Shown piece after piece: positions 62,011 to 64,000 of a DNA stretch of 64,000 nucleotides. Origin of the DNA: Epiperipatus broadwayi (taxonomy: Eukaryota > Onychophora > Udeonychophora > Euonychophora > Peripatidae). The position numbers and the translations under genes were made by a program. Numbering within the stretch: position 1 is the stretch's first letter; each line of letters begins with the position of its first letter. The notes under the pieces were generated by a model. The model worked only from the letters and a program-made list of their open reading frames with translations. It was not told where the DNA came from and made no database searches. Where the stretch lies: positions 1,444,511-1,508,510 of the forward strand of contig JAQFVV010006309.1 in the NCBI GenBank assembly GCA_028023455.1, given 5' to 3'.

Positions 62011-64000
62011 TGTAACGATATATAAATATGTCGTTACATTAAATTGAAATAAAAACTTTTAAGTTCGCATATAAAAATAAGTGTATTAAAAAGAAAAAAA
62101 ACTAAACGCTAAAATTAAAATGTTTGTTAAACGTATATATTCGCACAGATGCTAAACTTTAAAAATATTTTTTTTTAATAAATAAAAAAAGGTATTTGAA
62201 TGTATTTTTTTTATAAAAAAAGATTTAAATATAAAAATCGTTTAAAAAAGAAATAACGTAAGTAAAAATAAAAACAGGTATTAATTAATTCCTGTAATCT
62301 GTAAATGGAAATGATTGTTTATTAATTATCCAAAAGCTGTCTAATTAAAAAGTCAGAGAGTAAATTAGATAAGAGAATAAAGAGATTTTAGCTTGACCAA
62401 TGGAAGCACTAAGCCTTGGCTCGGACCCTAACGAAAGTGATGGATTAGTGACGTTTTGTTGATTGAATCCGTGTGGATTAATATAAAAAGGGAAATACAG
62501 TTTTTTCTGACAGTTCCAGCGTTGTGTGTTTGAGAGTTGTGGTAGGACGCACATACCACACTCTCTATTTAAAAAAGAAAAAGGAAAAGACTGTGATACC
62601 TTGAACCAGCTATTGCCATCTCCAGAACATTATCTTCCAATGGAGGCATCGCGGGAATTAAAAACAGGAACCTGGACTCTTCTACCATAAGCTATATGAA
62701 ATGAACAATTATTAAAATCAATTAAGAACTTTCGTCAAGTTTTATAAATTGATAAACAAGCCAACTTAAATGTTAAAACGGACTCTTATCTGACTTTTGT
62801 AAGTTTTTAAATCAAATTAATAATGTTTAATTTTATATGTTTTCCGATTGATAAACATCATTTCCATTTTTTTTTCTTATTGTAAAGATTATTTAAATGC
62901 ATGAAATTTAAGTTGTTTATAGACGCTTGCATGGATTCGTTCACGGTTAATTATATTTTGGTTTTCATATTTGATCAAAATATATAGACATTCGATAAAT
63001 AATGATACCGTACGGTATCTAAAATGTATTTATTCGGATGTCTTTTAAGTTATTGGTGACAACGCAAGTATCTTATGGTGAATACTATTGGGTTACTTAT
63101 AAATTTCCCTCTGCGATTGTCGGTATCAATAATTTTGTATTTTGATCATTTATGTTTATTTTGAAATGTTTTTGACCGTGGAATCTATGTAATCGATCTA
63201 TACCCAACATTTTTAAACAAATCTGTGCGAACGTATTTAAATGTTAAATTTAAGTCGGGCGTGAATGGCTATATGGTTTTGTAAAGTTATATTAAGGGAG
63301 GGTAATCTTAGGTTATTCATTTCGTAGTTGAATTGGTTCAATGGATTGGATATATTTGTGTAATTGTAGATGTAGTATGAGATCCGCTTCGGGCAGGATT
63401 GCATATATACGCCACACACCTTCTGTTTGCCTATGGATGGGTTTGTAAGTCGGCAGAAGACCGCAGTCCATTCCTATGGAGTTTTTTGTTTATTGTTCTA
63501 CTTGCCAACAGATGTAACATTCCTGTTGGTGGAGAGTCAATGTCTTCTCTAATTCTACTTACTGTTCAGATGTACATTCCTGACAGTATAGTATTTTGTG
63601 TTGTCGTATTTTCATGCTACATTGAATACATAAATGTATCAGATGGATTGGTGCCGGTTTGACTACGAAATTTTGGCCTAAGGTTAAATAAGGGAAAGAA
63701 TATTTTCTTTTCAAATGCAGATCTATGTAGTCTATTCATACTTGACTATCTAAATAAAATATTAAACTCATTGAAACTTAGTTAAATGTAAAATTAAAAG
63801 TTAATATAAAAATCTAAAATGTTAAACTTATTCCTCAAAATTTAAATGATTTTATATGTGCGTAAATAAATATTTTTATGTGTTAATTTTTGGCAGTGGC
63901 TTTTATTTATTGATATTTAAGATATAAATTAAGATATAGATTTTTATCTCTGCGTCTCCGCTGAGCTAGTGACTTGGGCTAACGATCAGAATATTTAAAT
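62011..64000 (+). repeat. 3' LTR of the same element, truncated by window end
   Basis: Matches 59282-61273 end to end, running to the last base. Relative to the first LTR it has shorter homopolymers near 62095 and 62205, several T-to-C or G-to-A changes, and two inserted bases within the 60673-61056 frame equivalent (near 63609) plus a stop near 63661. Confidence 0.75.

Larger units (their letters stand above)
59282..64000 (+). mobile_element. LTR-retrotransposon-like element with long LTRs and tiny interior (partial)
   Basis: Two direct repeats offset by about 2728 bp (59282-61407; 62011 to the window end, expected to finish near 64135) enclose about 603 bp. Differences are about 45-50 in ~1990 compared positions by eye (~2%), many of them C/T transitions, with a denser cluster near 63653-63790. 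The interior has no gag or pol. This fits a non-autonomous (LARD/TRIM-like) element needing proteins from a relative. A tandem genomic duplication is the alternative, but the exact TG boundary and the PBS-like motif favour LTRs. The distal target duplication is outside the window. Confidence 0.65.

Overview
The window looks like nuclear DNA of an AT-rich metazoan, probably an invertebrate. No bacterial or viral genome organisation is visible. The reasons are: no dense long ORFs, long (ATT)n, (TA)n and homopolymer runs, TTAGGG-type telomere-like repeats, tRNA-derived SINEs with target-site duplications, and remnants of Merlin, hAT, Tc1/mariner-like, Penelope-like, LINE and LTR elements. CpG is scarce over most of the window but locally retained, which suggests a CpG-methylated genome. 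I cannot name the species. No complete host gene is visible; most of the sequence is intergenic or intronic.

Layout. 0-6 kb: a degenerate telomere-like array between duplicated AT-rich flanks; two phase-compatible candidate exons on the minus strand (TPR-like, then coiled-coil-like); a ~300-bp tandem duplication with a SINE at its junction. 8-19 kb: microsatellites, four long imperfect palindromes (9.7, 10.4, 10.8, 12.6 kb), a Penelope-like GIY-YIG remnant between inverted repeats (13.2-14.0 kb), a 42-bp near-palindrome in tandem (17.8 kb), another palindrome (18.8 kb) and a second Penelope-like remnant on the plus strand (19.2 kb). 19.9-23 kb: a CpG-retaining block, a possible regulatory region. 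24-27 kb: a SINE, a deleted hAT element keeping the first exon-like part of its transposase, a palindrome, and a Tc1/mariner-like element with TA duplications. 27-38.4 kb: old LINE fragments on both strands, a dispersed repeat also present at 17 kb, a poly(A)-tailed retrocopy-like segment (34.7-35.1 kb), and a palindromic MITE (36 kb). 40-45 kb: two palindromic elements and a nearly full-length Merlin transposon with 134-bp inverted repeats and a broken IS1595-like transposase, itself hit by a fragment of the local palindromic MITE. 45.2-46.4 kb: a CpG-retaining stretch with a candidate plus-strand terminal exon. 47.1-49.3 kb: about 2 kb bounded by inverted repeats. 50-52.6 kb: a SINE and a 398-bp non-autonomous hAT element. 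53.0-53.2 kb: a compact promoter-like cluster (RFX X-box, ETS site, splice donor). 59.3-64.0 kb: a young LTR element with ~2.1-kb LTRs, a ~0.6-kb non-coding interior and a primer-binding-site-like motif; its second LTR runs off the window.

The most informative points are the relations between elements: palindromic elements whose arms carry Pol III box-B-like motifs, a MITE nested in Merlin, and isolated CpG-retaining islands, one with an X-box, that may mark real promoters in an otherwise decayed region. Coordinates and divergences were read by eye; no search was run.
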